Source: an uncultured Actinomyces sp. (GTDB lineage Bacteria > Actinomycetota > Actinomycetes > Actinomycetales > Actinomycetaceae). From it: a DNA stretch of 26,626 nt. The DNA is taken from positions 1-26,626 of the forward strand of contig CABKMZ010000025.1 in NCBI GenBank assembly GCA_902373545.1. Direction: 5' to 3'. The number at the start of each line of letters is the position of its first letter. The first letter of the stretch is position 1. The notes beneath the pieces are model-generated. The model searched no databases. It was not told the origin of the DNA and was given only the letters and a program-made list of their open reading frames with translations. Shown in pieces: positions 7,599-14,746 of the stretch. A program made the position numbers and the translations under genes.

Positions 7599-8040
7599 CA
7601 CGTGTCGAATAACTACTTGAGATTCGCCCCATAGCAGTACCCCAATCGTGTAGGATGTGATTCCATGCGCGCAAATCGGACGAGGAAGCATATTCCATCC
7701 GGTTAAACCAGGGCGCAACATGCAGTACACGACAGGCAAGGCGGGTAACAATGAGCAGAAGATCCCTGCGCCTCATTGAATACTCGGCGCCAGAACCGAG
7801 GGTTCCAGCGTCCGATGAGACGCGCGACGAACTGTCCCCCTACTGCGTGAACAATAAGACAATGCCTCGCCGCTACCCCAATATTTCGCGCCCGGTCAGC
7901 CCACATATGCCGCCAGTTGAACGAATGCCCGTTCCGGTGACCCCTTTCCCCAAGTTTTTCACCGACGATCCCGAGCCTGCCTGAGGCCACATCGTGGGCA
8001 GCCGAGGCTTTATCGGTACTTAACAAACCCCATTGTGAGC
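7599..8040. other. Weakly coding region with a candidate ORF at 7751-7984 (+)
   Basis: This stretch is less GC-biased than its surroundings. The best ORF is ATG 7751 to TGA 7984 (77 residues, MSRRSLRLIEYS...FFTDDPEPA), with AAGG nine bases upstream. Its third positions are only moderately GC-rich, unlike neighbouring genes. Two mini-ORFs precede it: 7665-7706 (13 residues) and 7720-7779 (19 residues). A TAGGAT box at 7651-7656 could be a -10 element. On the minus strand an open frame covers much of the same interval, again without an SD. I read this as decayed or non-coding sequence rather than a confident gene. Confidence 0.3.
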
Positions 8041-8101
8041 CAGGCGCACCCGCCGACCACGGCCTCGTCCTCAGGCGCACCTGCCGGCCACGGCCTCGTC
8101 C
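8041..8101. repeat. Two tandem 30-bp repeats containing the window-wide 15-mer
   Basis: 8041-8070 and 8072-8101 match at 28 of 30 positions (period 31). Each ends in a copy of the CCACGGCCTCGTC motif (8055-8069 one mismatch to the 15-mer, 8086-8100 exact). It lies in the gap upstream of the FAD/Fe-S oxidoreductase gene. Confidence 0.8.
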
Positions 8102-8153
8102 CCGGGCGCGACTATCCGCACAGCGGGAAGACCCGCCCCGCGCGGCCAGGGCG

Positions 8154-8162
8154 TGACACACT
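8154..8162 (+). promoter_or_regulatory. Extended -10 element next to the oxidoreductase start
   Basis: TGACACACT reads as an extended -10 (TGn at 8154-8156, hexamer 8157-8162). The hexamer ends six bases before ATG 8169, the same distance as at 4098-4103. A GGGA just before the ATG is too close to be an ordinary SD, so the mRNA is probably leaderless. Confidence 0.4.
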
Positions 8163-8168
8163 GGGAAT

Positions 8169-11100
8169 ATGAGCGACAGCTTCCTGTCTGACCTGCGCGC
8201 ACTCATCGACGTCGACTCCTCGAGCGGCACGCGAGCGCGCTACTCCTCCGACGCCGGCCTCACGCGCATCCCGCCCCTGGCCGTCGCGTTCCCACGCACG
8301 CCCGAGCAGGCGATCGCGGCCTTCGACCTCGCCCGCGCCCACGGCGTCCCCCTCACCGCCCGAGGCGGCGGCACCTCGTGCGCGTCCAACGCGATCGGCC
8401 CCGGCCTCGTCCTCGATTTCTCGCGCCACATGAACCGGGTCCTCTCCATCGACCCCGAGGCCCGCACCGCCACCGTCGAACCCGGCTGCGTCGGCTCCAC
8501 CCTCCAGGCCGCCGCCGCCAAGCACGGCCTGCGTTTTGGCCCCGACCCCTCCTCCCAGAACCGGGCGACGATCGCCGGCATGGTCGCCAACAACGCGTGC
8601 GGCCCGCACGCAACCGCCTGGGGGCGCACCTCCGACAACATCGTCTCCCTCGACTGCGTGGACGGACAGGGACGCCGCTTCACGGCCACGACCTCGCACG
8701 ATTCGGAGCTGAACGACGTTCCGGGGCTCGCGTCCCTCATCGACTCCAACCTGGCGCCCATCCGCACGCAGCTCGGCCGCTTCAAGCGCCAGGTCTCCGG
8801 CTATTCCCTCGAACACCTCACCCCAGAGGGCGGGCGCAACCTCGCCGCCATGCTCGCGGGCACCGAAGGCACCCTCGTCCTCATCCTGTCCATCACCGTG
8901 CGCCTCGTGCCCCTGCCCGACGCGCCCGTGCTCGCCGCCCTCGGCTATCGCTCCATGATCGAGGCGGCCGACGACGTGCCCGCGCTGCTCGCCCACTCCC
9001 CCCTCGCGGTGGAAGGCATGGACCGCCGCCTCGTCGACGTCGTCCGCGCCCACAAGGGCCCCGGCGCCGTCCCCGCCCTGCCCGAGGGCGAAGGCTGGCT
9101 CCTCGTCGAAGTCGGCGCCCCAGGCGAAGACGTCACCGCCTCCCTGGAGCGCGCACGCGCCCTGTGCGCCGACTCGGCCGCCATCGACACGGTCGTGTAC
9201 CCGCCGGGGGCCCAGGCCTCGGCCCTGTGGAGGATCCGCGCCGACGGTGCGGGCCTGGGCGGGCGCACCCCGCCTGACGGCGCGGGCGGCGGCGACCAGC
9301 AAGCATGGCCCGGCTTCGAGGATGCGGCTGTCCCGCCCGAGAACCTCGGCGCGTACCTGCGCGACTTCACCGCCCTCATGGAGGAGTTCGACATCGACGG
9401 GCTCCTGTACGGGCACTTCGGCGACGGGTGCGTGCACGTGCGCCTCGCCATGCCGCTCGAGACCCCCGAGGGCGTCGCCCACTCGCGCGCGTTCCTGCAG
9501 TCCGCGGCCCGCGTCTGCGCCGCGCACGGTGGTTCCGTCTCCGGCGAGCACGGCGACGGGCGCGCCCGCGGCGAGCTCCTGCGCTTCATGTACTCCCCCG
9601 ACATGCTCGACCTGTTCGCGCGCGTCAAGCACGTTTTCGACCCGGCTAACCTCCTCAACCCCGGGGTGCTCGCCGCCCCCATGGACGAGGCCACGGCTGC
9701 TTCCCGCGCCCGGGCGCGGAATGCCGGCGGCGCGCTCGAACTCCAACCGGGCGTCGATCCGTTGGATCTCAATCTGCGCCGCGTTGCTGCGCGTCCCATG
9801 CCCGCCGACGGCGGCTTCGCCTTCACCCACGACGGCGGCGACTTCACCGCTGCTGTCCACCGCTGCACGGGCGTCGGCAAGTGCCGCGCCGGAGTGTCCG
9901 GCACCTTCATGTGCCCCTCCTACCTGGCCACGCGCGAGGAGAAGGACGTGACCCGAGGGCGCGCCCGCATCCTGCAGGAGGCCGCGAACTCGCAGCTCGT
10001 GAAGGCGATCGACTCCCCCGAAGTCCTCGAGGCCCTCGACCTGTGCCTGGCCTGCAAGGCCTGCTCGGCCGACTGCCCCGCCGGCGTCGACATGGCCCGC
10101 TACCGCTCCGAAGCACTGTTCCGCACCTACCGCGGACGCATGCGCCCGCTCAGCCACTACACGCTCGGCTGGCTGCCGCGCCTGACCCGCGTCACCGCGC
10201 GCGTGCCCGGCCTGGCGGCCGTCGCAAACGCCGTCATGTCGGTGGGCCCCCTGCGCTCGCTCGCCTTCCGCATCATAGGCCTTGATCCTCGCCGAGGCAT
10301 GCCCGCCCTCCAGTCAGGCACCTTCACCGCGTGGGCTCGCAAGCAGTCGCTGCTGGCGGGTTCTGTCCCAACTGTCACGCCTGACGATGCCGTATCTTCC
10401 GGCGCTCCGACTTCCGATACTGCACCTTCCGATGCCGCGACCGGTGCCCGCGAGCGCGGCGGTGCCCAGGCCTCGTCTAACTCTGCCCGCAAGCGCGGCG
10501 GCGCCCAGGCCTCGTCGATGGCGGACTCCCCGATCCTGAGCGGGCCGCGCGACCCCAGCGGGCGGCCGTATGCGCTCGTGTGGGCGGACTCGTTTAGCCA
10601 GACCCTGGACGACACGGGGGCGCGCGCGGTCGTCGACGTGCTCGAGGCGAACGGTTTCGCGCCGATCGTCGCGCCGGACGCGTGCTGCGGCCTGACGTGG
10701 ATTACGACGGGTCAGCTGAGCGGGGCGAAGAAGCACTTGGCGTCGTTGCTGGGCGTTCTTGCGCCTTTTGCGGCGTCGGGGATCCCGATCGTCGGCGTTG
10801 AGCCGTCGTGCACGGCGGTGCTGCGCGACGACCTGCTGGACCTGCTGCCCGACGACCCGCGTTCTCTGCTCGTGTCTTCCGCGACGCGCACCCTCGCCGA
10901 GGTGCTGTCGGCCGTGCCCGCCTCCGCGCGGCGCCTGCCGAGCCTGGAGGGCGTCGAGATCGTCGCCCAGCCGCACTGCCACCACTACTCCGTCATGGGG
11001 TGGGACGTGGACCAGGCGCTGCTCGAGTCGCTGGGGGCGCGCGTGACCAGGCTCGAGGGCTGCTGCGGCCTGGCCGGAAACTTCGGCATGGAGGCGGGCC

Positions 11101-11264
11101 ACTACGACCTGTCTGTGGCCGTCGCGTCGCATTCTCTGCTGCCCTCCCTGTCGGCGAAGCCGGATGCCGTGTACCTGGCGGATGGCTTCTCGTGCCGCAC
11201 CCAGGCCGCGCAGCTGGCGGGCCGCGGGGGCGTCCACCTGGCGACGCTGCTTGCGGGGAAGTAG
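8169..11264 (+). CDS. FAD-binding and Fe-S-cluster oxidoreductase (D-lactate dehydrogenase / glycolate oxidase type)
   Basis: A 1031-residue single-chain enzyme likely oxidising D-lactate or a related 2-hydroxy acid and passing electrons to the respiratory chain. The FAD_binding_4 domain spans about 35-250 (ARGGGTSCASNA 64-75, NNACGPHA 141-148). The FAD-oxidase C-terminal domain spans about 250-505 (YGHFGDGCVH 414-423 and GEHGDGRARGE 459-469). The ferredoxin-like part has Cys566/Cys572/Cys582 and CLACKACSADC (626-636) followed by Pro637. Two cysteine-rich CCG segments follow, with CC at 839-840 and CC at 965-966. An unusual Ala/Ser-rich linker (about 730-795) contains a tandem duplication of RGGAQASS. 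Glycolate oxidase (GlcD fused to GlcF) is the main alternative substrate class. No terminator is visible downstream before the repeat array at 11355. Confidence 0.88.
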   Translation: MSDSFLSDLRALIDVDSSSGTRARYSSDAGLTRIPPLAVAFPRTPEQAIAAFDLARAHGVPLTARGGGTSCASNAIGPGLVLDFSRHMNRVLSIDPEARTATVEPGCVGSTLQAAAAKHGLRFGPDPSSQNRATIAGMVANNACGPHATAWGRTSDNIVSLDCVDGQGRRFTATTSHDSELNDVPGLASLIDSNLAPIRTQLGRFKRQVSGYSLEHLTPEGGRNLAAMLAGTEGTLVLILSITVRLVPLPDAPVLAALGYRSMIEAADDVPALLAHSPLAVEGMDRRLVDVVRAHKGPGAVPALPEGEGWLLVEVGAPGEDVTASLERARALCADSAAIDTVVYPPGAQASALWRIRADGAGLGGRTPPDGAGGGDQQAWPGFEDAAVPPENLGAYLRDFTALMEEFDIDGLLYGHFGDGCVHVRLAMPLETPEGVAHSRAFLQSAARVCAAHGGSVSGEHGDGRARGELLRFMYSPDMLDLFARVKHVFDPANLLNPGVLAAPMDEATAASRARARNAGGALELQPGVDPLDLNLRRVAARPMPADGGFAFTHDGGDFTAAVHRCTGVGKCRAGVSGTFMCPSYLATREEKDVTRGRARILQEAANSQLVKAIDSPEVLEALDLCLACKACSADCPAGVDMARYRSEALFRTYRGRMRPLSHYTLGWLPRLTRVTARVPGLAAVANAVMSVGPLRSLAFRIIGLDPRRGMPALQSGTFTAWARKQSLLAGSVPTVTPDDAVSSGAPTSDTAPSDAATGARERGGAQASSNSARKRGGAQASSMADSPILSGPRDPSGRPYALVWADSFSQTLDDTGARAVVDVLEANGFAPIVAPDACCGLTWITTGQLSGAKKHLASLLGVLAPFAASGIPIVGVEPSCTAVLRDDLLDLLPDDPRSLLVSSATRTLAEVLSAVPASARRLPSLEGVEIVAQPHCHHYSVMGWDVDQALLESLGARVTRLEGCCGLAGNFGMEAGHYDLSVAVASHSLLPSLSAKPDAVYLADGFSCRTQAAQLAGRGGVHLATLLAGK

Positions 11265-11354
11265 GGGCTGATTATCGGGAAGTGAGTGCGCCATAGCCAC
11301 GACTTCTGCTCGCTACTACTAGTAATTGCTTCACGTGCGCCCTGTCCCCAAGTA

Positions 11355-11474
11355 GCAATGCACTGTTTTGAGGAGCATTGCACTAGATAGGGAGGCATTG
11401 CACTACCTACTATCCAGTGCAATGCTCTGCTATCTAGTGCACTGCTACAGCAACCAGCGCAATAACTACCGACT
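11355..11474. repeat. 20-bp-phased palindromic array, left copy (six units: three forward, three inverted)
   Basis: Units begin at 11355, 11375, 11395 (GCAATGCACT, GCATTGCACT, GCATTGCACT) and at 11415, 11435, 11455 (CAGTGCAATG, TAGTGCACTG, CAGCGCAATA). Each is an approximately 10-bp half-site followed by about 10 bp of spacer, and the period is exactly 20. The array is a large imperfect palindrome: 11375-11390 pairs with 11430-11445 (15 of 16) and 11395-11404 pairs with 11416-11425 (10 of 10). It lies between the oxidoreductase stop and the nuclease gene, and the sixth unit overlaps that gene's stop codon (11466-11468). A near-twin is at 12702. Confidence 0.85.
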
Positions 11475-12548
11475 GCGCGTATGAAAACGCCGACTCGGGC
11501 CATCACACGCTTCAGTCGGCAACGCCCACAGTGCCTCGGCATGCTCAGGGATAGCAATTTGATGCGGCCGGAGGAGCTTGATCGCCCACGCACGTAACGC
11601 GGCGAAATCTTCATAGTCCCTCCAAGAGACCCGGTATATCGTCCACCCGGCACTACGCAGATCATTTTCTCGCTGGATCCAGTCACGCTTCGCCCGCGCG
11701 AACTCAGCATCATCCTTGCCCAGTTTTCCAATGCCATCGAACTCGAAGATGATCATGAGTCCCGGAATCGCGATATCCGCAAAGTAGCGGTGCCCGTTGA
11801 CGACGATCTCGAACTGGGTCACGACCTCGAAGGCACTCACCGACTTGAGAACCCACAGCAGTGCAGCCTCGGCAGGGTTGTCGCAGCCCGGGTCAGCGGC
11901 GTCTATGATTCTCTCCGCTCGCTTGTAAGGAATGCAGGTAGCCGCCCGTCGCCGTTCTATCAGACGTACCTTCATCGCATCTTTGGTCATTTCTGCCAGG
12001 CATCTGGCTTCATCTTGAGCAAACTTCGAGAAGCCTGACTCGTGACGCAACACCATGCAGGCTGCGACAAAAGCACTCAAAGCTTCTGAATAACACGCCA
12101 TACGCACAACCGCGTCGATAACAGATTCGCATCGGAGCCCATCGATGATTTCCAATGCGTTTTCTGATGGTCGACTGGTGGTCGCGTAGACATAGACCGG
12201 CGGAACGGTAGCTACCATCGTTCTAACAGGAGGCAATCGCCGCTTTCCATGTCGTACACCGAACCACGCCACAACATCCGGATTGGCCTCCCACAATGGA
12301 ATTGAACGCGCAACGAGGGCACTATTACCGACGAAAACAGCCTGCCGCTTCGCTCCGACACATACCGCAAGGAGCCTGGCTTGGGCTACTGTCGCCCATG
12401 AATCCCAGATAGTCGTGAACGCATCAGGACTATCAACACGGACGTAGCAACCTTTCCGAATCCACACACACGCATCGGGACGTGGTTGCTGAACGGTACC
12501 CTCAGACTGTGAGGGCGATGTCAGGACCGTCATCGATCGAATACTCAT
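11466..12548 (-). CDS. AbiEi-like / DUF559 (Vsr-like) endonuclease-domain protein
   Basis: A 360-residue protein. The C-terminal part (about 225-325) has the DUF559/Vsr-type nuclease pattern: Glu227, Asp258 in YFADIAIP, Glu269 and Asp271 in IIFEFDG, then a KRDW...REND helix and GWTIYRVSW strand. The N-terminal 200 residues resemble the AbiEi-like region often found ahead of DUF559 in actinobacteria (IRKGCYVRV, then a long helical region); this part is inference. The start is ATG 12548, with SD GAGGA ten bases upstream. A 36-residue upstream extension is open but has no SD. Base composition is clearly lower in GC than the neighbours and codons are mixed, suggesting transfer. A near-identical palindromic array lies on either side of the gene, and two DnaA-box 9-mers lie upstream. 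No cognate AbiEii toxin gene is present. Role unknown; defence, regulation or element mobility are possibilities. Confidence 0.75.
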   Translation of the reverse strand: MSIRSMTVLTSPSQSEGTVQQPRPDACVWIRKGCYVRVDSPDAFTTIWDSWATVAQARLLAVCVGAKRQAVFVGNSALVARSIPLWEANPDVVAWFGVRHGKRRLPPVRTMVATVPPVYVYATTSRPSENALEIIDGLRCESVIDAVVRMACYSEALSAFVAACMVLRHESGFSKFAQDEARCLAEMTKDAMKVRLIERRRAATCIPYKRAERIIDAADPGCDNPAEAALLWVLKSVSAFEVVTQFEIVVNGHRYFADIAIPGLMIIFEFDGIGKLGKDDAEFARAKRDWIQRENDLRSAGWTIYRVSWRDYEDFAALRAWAIKLLRPHQIAIPEHAEALWALPTEACDGPSRRFHTRSR

Positions 12549-12599
12549 ACATTGATGATCCTCATGCGAGCCGCACTCGTCACCCACACAACCGACACC

Positions 12600-12636
12600 T
12601 GTGGATAACTCGCACCATAACGAAGCCTGTGGATAA
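12600..12636. promoter_or_regulatory. Two perfect TGTGGATAA 9-mers (DnaA-box consensus) 28 bp apart
   Basis: TGTGGATAA at 12600-12608 and 12628-12636, each preceded by CC, equals TTATCCACA on the minus strand. They lie 50-90 bases upstream of the nuclease start, in the position of its promoter. They may be DnaA boxes or a promoter-proximal motif of this gene family. Confidence 0.6.
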
Positions 12637-12701
12637 TCCCTGTTCGATACTCTCATCGGGGCTACCCCAAGCCGCGCCCCATGTCAGTTCAGCCTTAGGC
12701 A

Positions 12702-12821
12702 GCGATGCACCACATAGGGAGGCATTGTACTATTTCGGGAAGCATTGCACTAGCTACTATCCAGTGCAATGCCGTGCTATCTAGTGCATTGCTTACTCTT
12801 CTAGTGCAATGCTCGTTCACC
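12702..12821. repeat. 20-bp-phased palindromic array, right copy (six units: three forward, three inverted)
   Basis: Units begin at 12702, 12722, 12742 (GCGATGCACC, GCATTGTACT, GCATTGCACT) and at 12762, 12782, 12802 (CAGTGCAATG, TAGTGCATTG, TAGTGCAATG). The period is exactly 20 and the architecture is the same as in the left array. 12742-12751 pairs perfectly with 12763-12772. The final unit runs into the apbE stop codon (12817-12819). The spacers ATAGGGAG and CTACTATC are shared with the left array. Confidence 0.85.
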
Positions 12822-14148
12822 GCGCCGCACGCACCAGGCCCACTACCTTCGCCGAGGCCGGGGCGCCCATCGCGCGGGCCCAGCGGGCCGCGACGTCCGA
12901 AATATCGATGGACGGATCGACGAGCAGCGCGGTGGACAGCGCCTCCGCCAACACACCCGACGAGGCCACGACACTGACCTGCCGAACGCCCGAACGCGCG
13001 GGGTAACCCGTACGCGGGTCGATGATGTGATGGTCGAAAATTCGACCGCCGCCACCGGGTGTTTCACGCGATGTTTCACGCGCGCGCAGATCCGCCGCAC
13101 GCTCCGCCACACACTCCGACACAGGCCCCGCACAAAGCGCACGAGCATCCCCCAGCGGCCCCAGGTTGTCCCCAGACGTCGACAGGGACGCCATGCCGTC
13201 CGCAGGCAGTTCCACGACGCCGGCAATCGCCGTGGGCACGCCGTGAGGATCACGCAGGCCTGCGCGCCACGGCGAACCGTCGGCGCGAGTACCACTCACA
13301 GACACCGACGACGTCCCCACAGACACCAACACGCCGCGCGCTCCCATGGACACCGCCAGGTCGCGGCACGCGTCGGCGGTGTACCCCTTCGCGATGCCGC
13401 CCAGGTCGAGGCGCGGGCTGGGAACATCCACACAACCGACGGACTCGGCGGGAACGCCCACTGCCCAGCGCCGCTCGCCGACGCGCGACAGCAAGCCCCA
13501 CGACGACGCGCGCAACGCCGCCTCCACAACGCGCGAGGACGGCGCAGGAGGCAAGGGAGCGCCCGCAACATACGCGGCCCGCATCGCCTTGACGTCCCAT
13601 GCGGCAACGAGCGGCCCGATCATCGGGTTGAACGCTCCCCCGGTCGCCTCCGCGAGTGCCAGCGCGCCACGCAGCAACCGGTCGGTGTCCTCGCTCACAA
13701 CGAGGCCGGCGCTGGCCTCCGCGGATTCAGCCAAGTGACGGGAAACACCCTCACCGCCCCCAGCTGAAGCGACAGCGGCATTGAGCCGCGACACCTCGGA
13801 AGAAACCCGGAAGACACTCCACAGGTCCTCGTGGCGCGCCACGACCTCGACAATGGCGTTGACGATAGCCATGCCGTTCCCGCCCCAGCCGATCAGGTCA
13901 ACGCGCGTACCCATGGCTGGAAAGGAGGAGCGCCACATCGGCGAAACCGCGGCTTCGGCTGTCGCTCCTGAGGAAGCACCAGCCACGCCCGATTCACCAG
14001 CAGGATCGGCAGCAGCACCGGCAGCAGCGCCGACAGCAACACCGACCACCGCATCGGTCCCGCCCGCAAGCCCAGCGGCATTCGCGCACGAGCCCTCGCC
14101 GACACTGACGGGCTTCGCCGAGCGCGCTGAACCCGACGGATCGGCCAC
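12817..14148 (-). CDS. apbE: FAD:protein FMN transferase
   Basis: ApbE attaches FMN from FAD to a threonine of a target protein through a phosphoester bond, outside the cytoplasmic membrane. The motifs are AFNPMIGPL (172-180), DLGGIAKGYTADA (248-260), SLSTSGDN (321-328) and HHIIDPRTGYP (373-383), all typical of the family. Read from GTG 14148 the protein has 443 residues. The first 70 are Ala/Gly-rich low complexity with no SD, and the GTG lies inside a copy of the window's 15-mer repeat, so translation could instead begin at Met71 (13938) or nearby, giving 373 residues. It is the last gene of the iron operon, 31 bases after the FMN-binding lipoprotein, its likely substrate. No lipobox or standard signal peptide is visible, which is unusual for an exported ApbE. 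Confidence 0.88.
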   Translation of the reverse strand: MADPSGSARSAKPVSVGEGSCANAAGLAGGTDAVVGVAVGAAAGAAADPAGESGVAGASSGATAEAAVSPMWRSSFPAMGTRVDLIGWGGNGMAIVNAIVEVVARHEDLWSVFRVSSEVSRLNAAVASAGGGEGVSRHLAESAEASAGLVVSEDTDRLLRGALALAEATGGAFNPMIGPLVAAWDVKAMRAAYVAGAPLPPAPSSRVVEAALRASSWGLLSRVGERRWAVGVPAESVGCVDVPSPRLDLGGIAKGYTADACRDLAVSMGARGVLVSVGTSSVSVSGTRADGSPWRAGLRDPHGVPTAIAGVVELPADGMASLSTSGDNLGPLGDARALCAGPVSECVAERAADLRARETSRETPGGGGRIFDHHIIDPRTGYPARSGVRQVSVVASSGVLAEALSTALLVDPSIDISDVAARWARAMGAPASAKVVGLVRAAR

Positions 14149-14179
14149 GGCCTCGTCGCTGCCCGAGCGCCCCCTGGCC

Positions 14180-14746
14180 TCAGCCGTCGGAGTCCCCGGT
14201 CTCGGCGTCCTTCGTGGCGTCGTTCAGGCCGGGGATGTCGATGTCGTCGGCGCCGTCGGGGGACACGCCCTGGGCGGCGGCGATGGCGCGGATGGCGGCC
14301 TGGATGAACTGCTGGTGGGCGACGGTCGCGCCGGTGATGACGTCGACCTTGGCGGGGTCGCCGACCTGGGTGAGGTTGTCGGAGTACTCCTGGTAGGAGG
14401 CGACGGCGGCCTGCGCCTTCTTGTAGTAGTCCTGGTTGAAGACCTCACCGGATGAGCTCTTGCCGTAATCGGCACCCTTGTCGGTGCCGTCGGCCAGCGT
14501 CGTCTCGTAGGAGGTCGCGGTGATGCGCCCGCCCTCGACGGTGATGGTGATCGTGCCGATGGAGCCCTGGTCGTCGGGGTTGGATTGGGCGGTCCACGTG
14601 CCGTCGCTCAGGGGCTTGGACATGTCCAGGCCGGTGTTAGGCGTGCACGCGCCCAGGATGGTTGCGCCGAGCGCGCCGAGGACCGCGAACGAGGCCGGGG
14701 CTGCCCATCGGGATCGGCTGGCGTGGGTGGGTCGGGTGGTGGTCAT
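14180..14746 (-). CDS. FMN-binding-domain lipoprotein (flavinylated electron carrier)
   Basis: A 188-residue exported lipoprotein: N-terminal hydrophobic segment 17-32 and lipobox LGAC with Cys34. The FMN-binding domain (about 47-160) ends in DVITGAT (135-141), matching the ApbE target pattern DxxS/TGAT, so FMN should be joined to Thr141. Its function would be one- or two-electron transfer on the outer face of the membrane. The C-terminus is an acidic tail. The start ATG overlaps the stop of the ABC ATPase gene (ATGA), indicating coupled translation, and apbE follows. In the related Campylobacter P19 operon this place is taken by thioredoxin-like proteins, so the flavoprotein is probably the redox partner of the iron system here (inference). 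Confidence 0.88.
   Translation of the reverse strand: MTTTRPTHASRSRWAAPASFAVLGALGATILGACTPNTGLDMSKPLSDGTWTAQSNPDDQGSIGTITITVEGGRITATSYETTLADGTDKGADYGKSSSGEVFNQDYYKKAQAAVASYQEYSDNLTQVGDPAKVDVITGATVAHQQFIQAAIRAIAAAQGVSPDGADDIDIPGLNDATKDAETGDSDG

Noticed and set aside
7703..8230. 175-codon minus-strand frame in the weakly coding region
   Set aside because: No SD, Arg/Cys/Trp-rich composition, no recognisable motif, and it overlaps the oxidoreductase promoter.
8112..10157. 681-codon minus-strand frame opposite the oxidoreductase
   Set aside because: Shadow frame; the plus strand has complete FAD and Fe-S motifs.
12549..12656. 36-residue N-terminal extension of the nuclease gene
   Set aside because: No SD, and it runs across the DnaA-box repeats. 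ATG 12548 has a plausible SD.
11355..12821. The phased arrays as CRISPR
   Set aside because: Units are only about 10 bp with a 20-bp period, spacers are partly conserved, half the units are inverted, and no cas genes are present.
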